Shown piece after piece: positions 6,405 to 6,472 of a DNA stretch of 6,472 nt. Each line of letters starts with the position of its first letter. Position 1 is the first letter of the stretch. The notes under the pieces were generated by a model that was not told where the DNA came from, did not search any database, and saw only the letters and a list, made by a program, of their open reading frames with translations. Origin of the DNA: an uncultured Collinsella sp. (GTDB taxonomy: Bacteria > Actinomycetota > Coriobacteriia > Coriobacteriales > Coriobacteriaceae); the NCBI GenBank assembly GCA_900553475.1, contig USEF01000095.1:1-6472 (forward strand). The letters run 5' to 3'. The position numbers and the translations under genes are program-made.

Positions 6405-6472
6405 TCGCCACCCCACCGCTCATCACGGCTCTCGCCGCAAACATATTCGCTCACAGGCGCCCGCTTGCTCCC
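6405..6472. other. Non-coding end of window, nothing recognised
   Basis: The 68 nt after the kinase stop contain no start codon with a convincing ribosome site, no clear hairpin followed by T-run, and no recognisable promoter. Transcription may continue into the next gene outside the window. Confidence 0.5.

Noticed and set aside
6405..6472. Terminator after the kinase gene
   Set aside because: No complementary arms of useful length and no T-run are present in the 68 nt available.

Overview
The window looks like chromosomal DNA from a high-GC actinobacterium. The gene order, the protein style and the Gly/Ala/Asp-rich codon use (mostly GCC, CGC, GGC) suggest Coriobacteriia, close to Collinsella. 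That placement is an inference from general familiarity, not from a search. All three genes lie on the + strand. No mobile element, tRNA, rRNA or CRISPR array is visible.

Layout. (1) Positions 2-1417 encode a membrane-anchored PP2C Ser/Thr phosphatase of the PstP type, probably cut at its 5' end by the window edge. (2) After a 16-nt gap, 1434-4304 encodes one polypeptide that joins a SEDS glycosyltransferase (FtsW/RodA) to a class B penicillin-binding transpeptidase (PbpA type). (3) A 132-nt spacer (4305-4436) holds weak inverted and direct repeats. (4) Positions 4437-6404 encode a PknB/PrkC-type Ser/Thr kinase with four extracellular PASTA repeats and a Ser-Gly tail. (5) The last 68 nt (6405-6472) show no recognisable gene or strong terminator.

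How the genes work together. This is a compact version of the actinobacterial growth and division locus known in Mycobacterium as fhaA-fhaB-pstP-rodA-pbpA-pknA-pknB. The kinase senses peptidoglycan fragments or lipid II through its PASTA repeats. The phosphatase reverses the phosphorylation. The SEDS-PBP protein polymerises and crosslinks peptidoglycan. Two differences from Mycobacterium stand out: rodA and pbpA are fused into a single reading frame, and only one kinase gene is present where pknA and pknB would be.

The window contains no clearly undescribed system. The points most worth a second look are the SEDS-PBP fusion with its Thr/Ser-containing cytoplasmic linker, an Asp in the kinase activation loop where relatives carry a phosphorylated Thr, an acidic N-terminal extension on the phosphatase that runs off the window, and a hexanucleotide repeat coding for the kinase's Ser-Gly tail.
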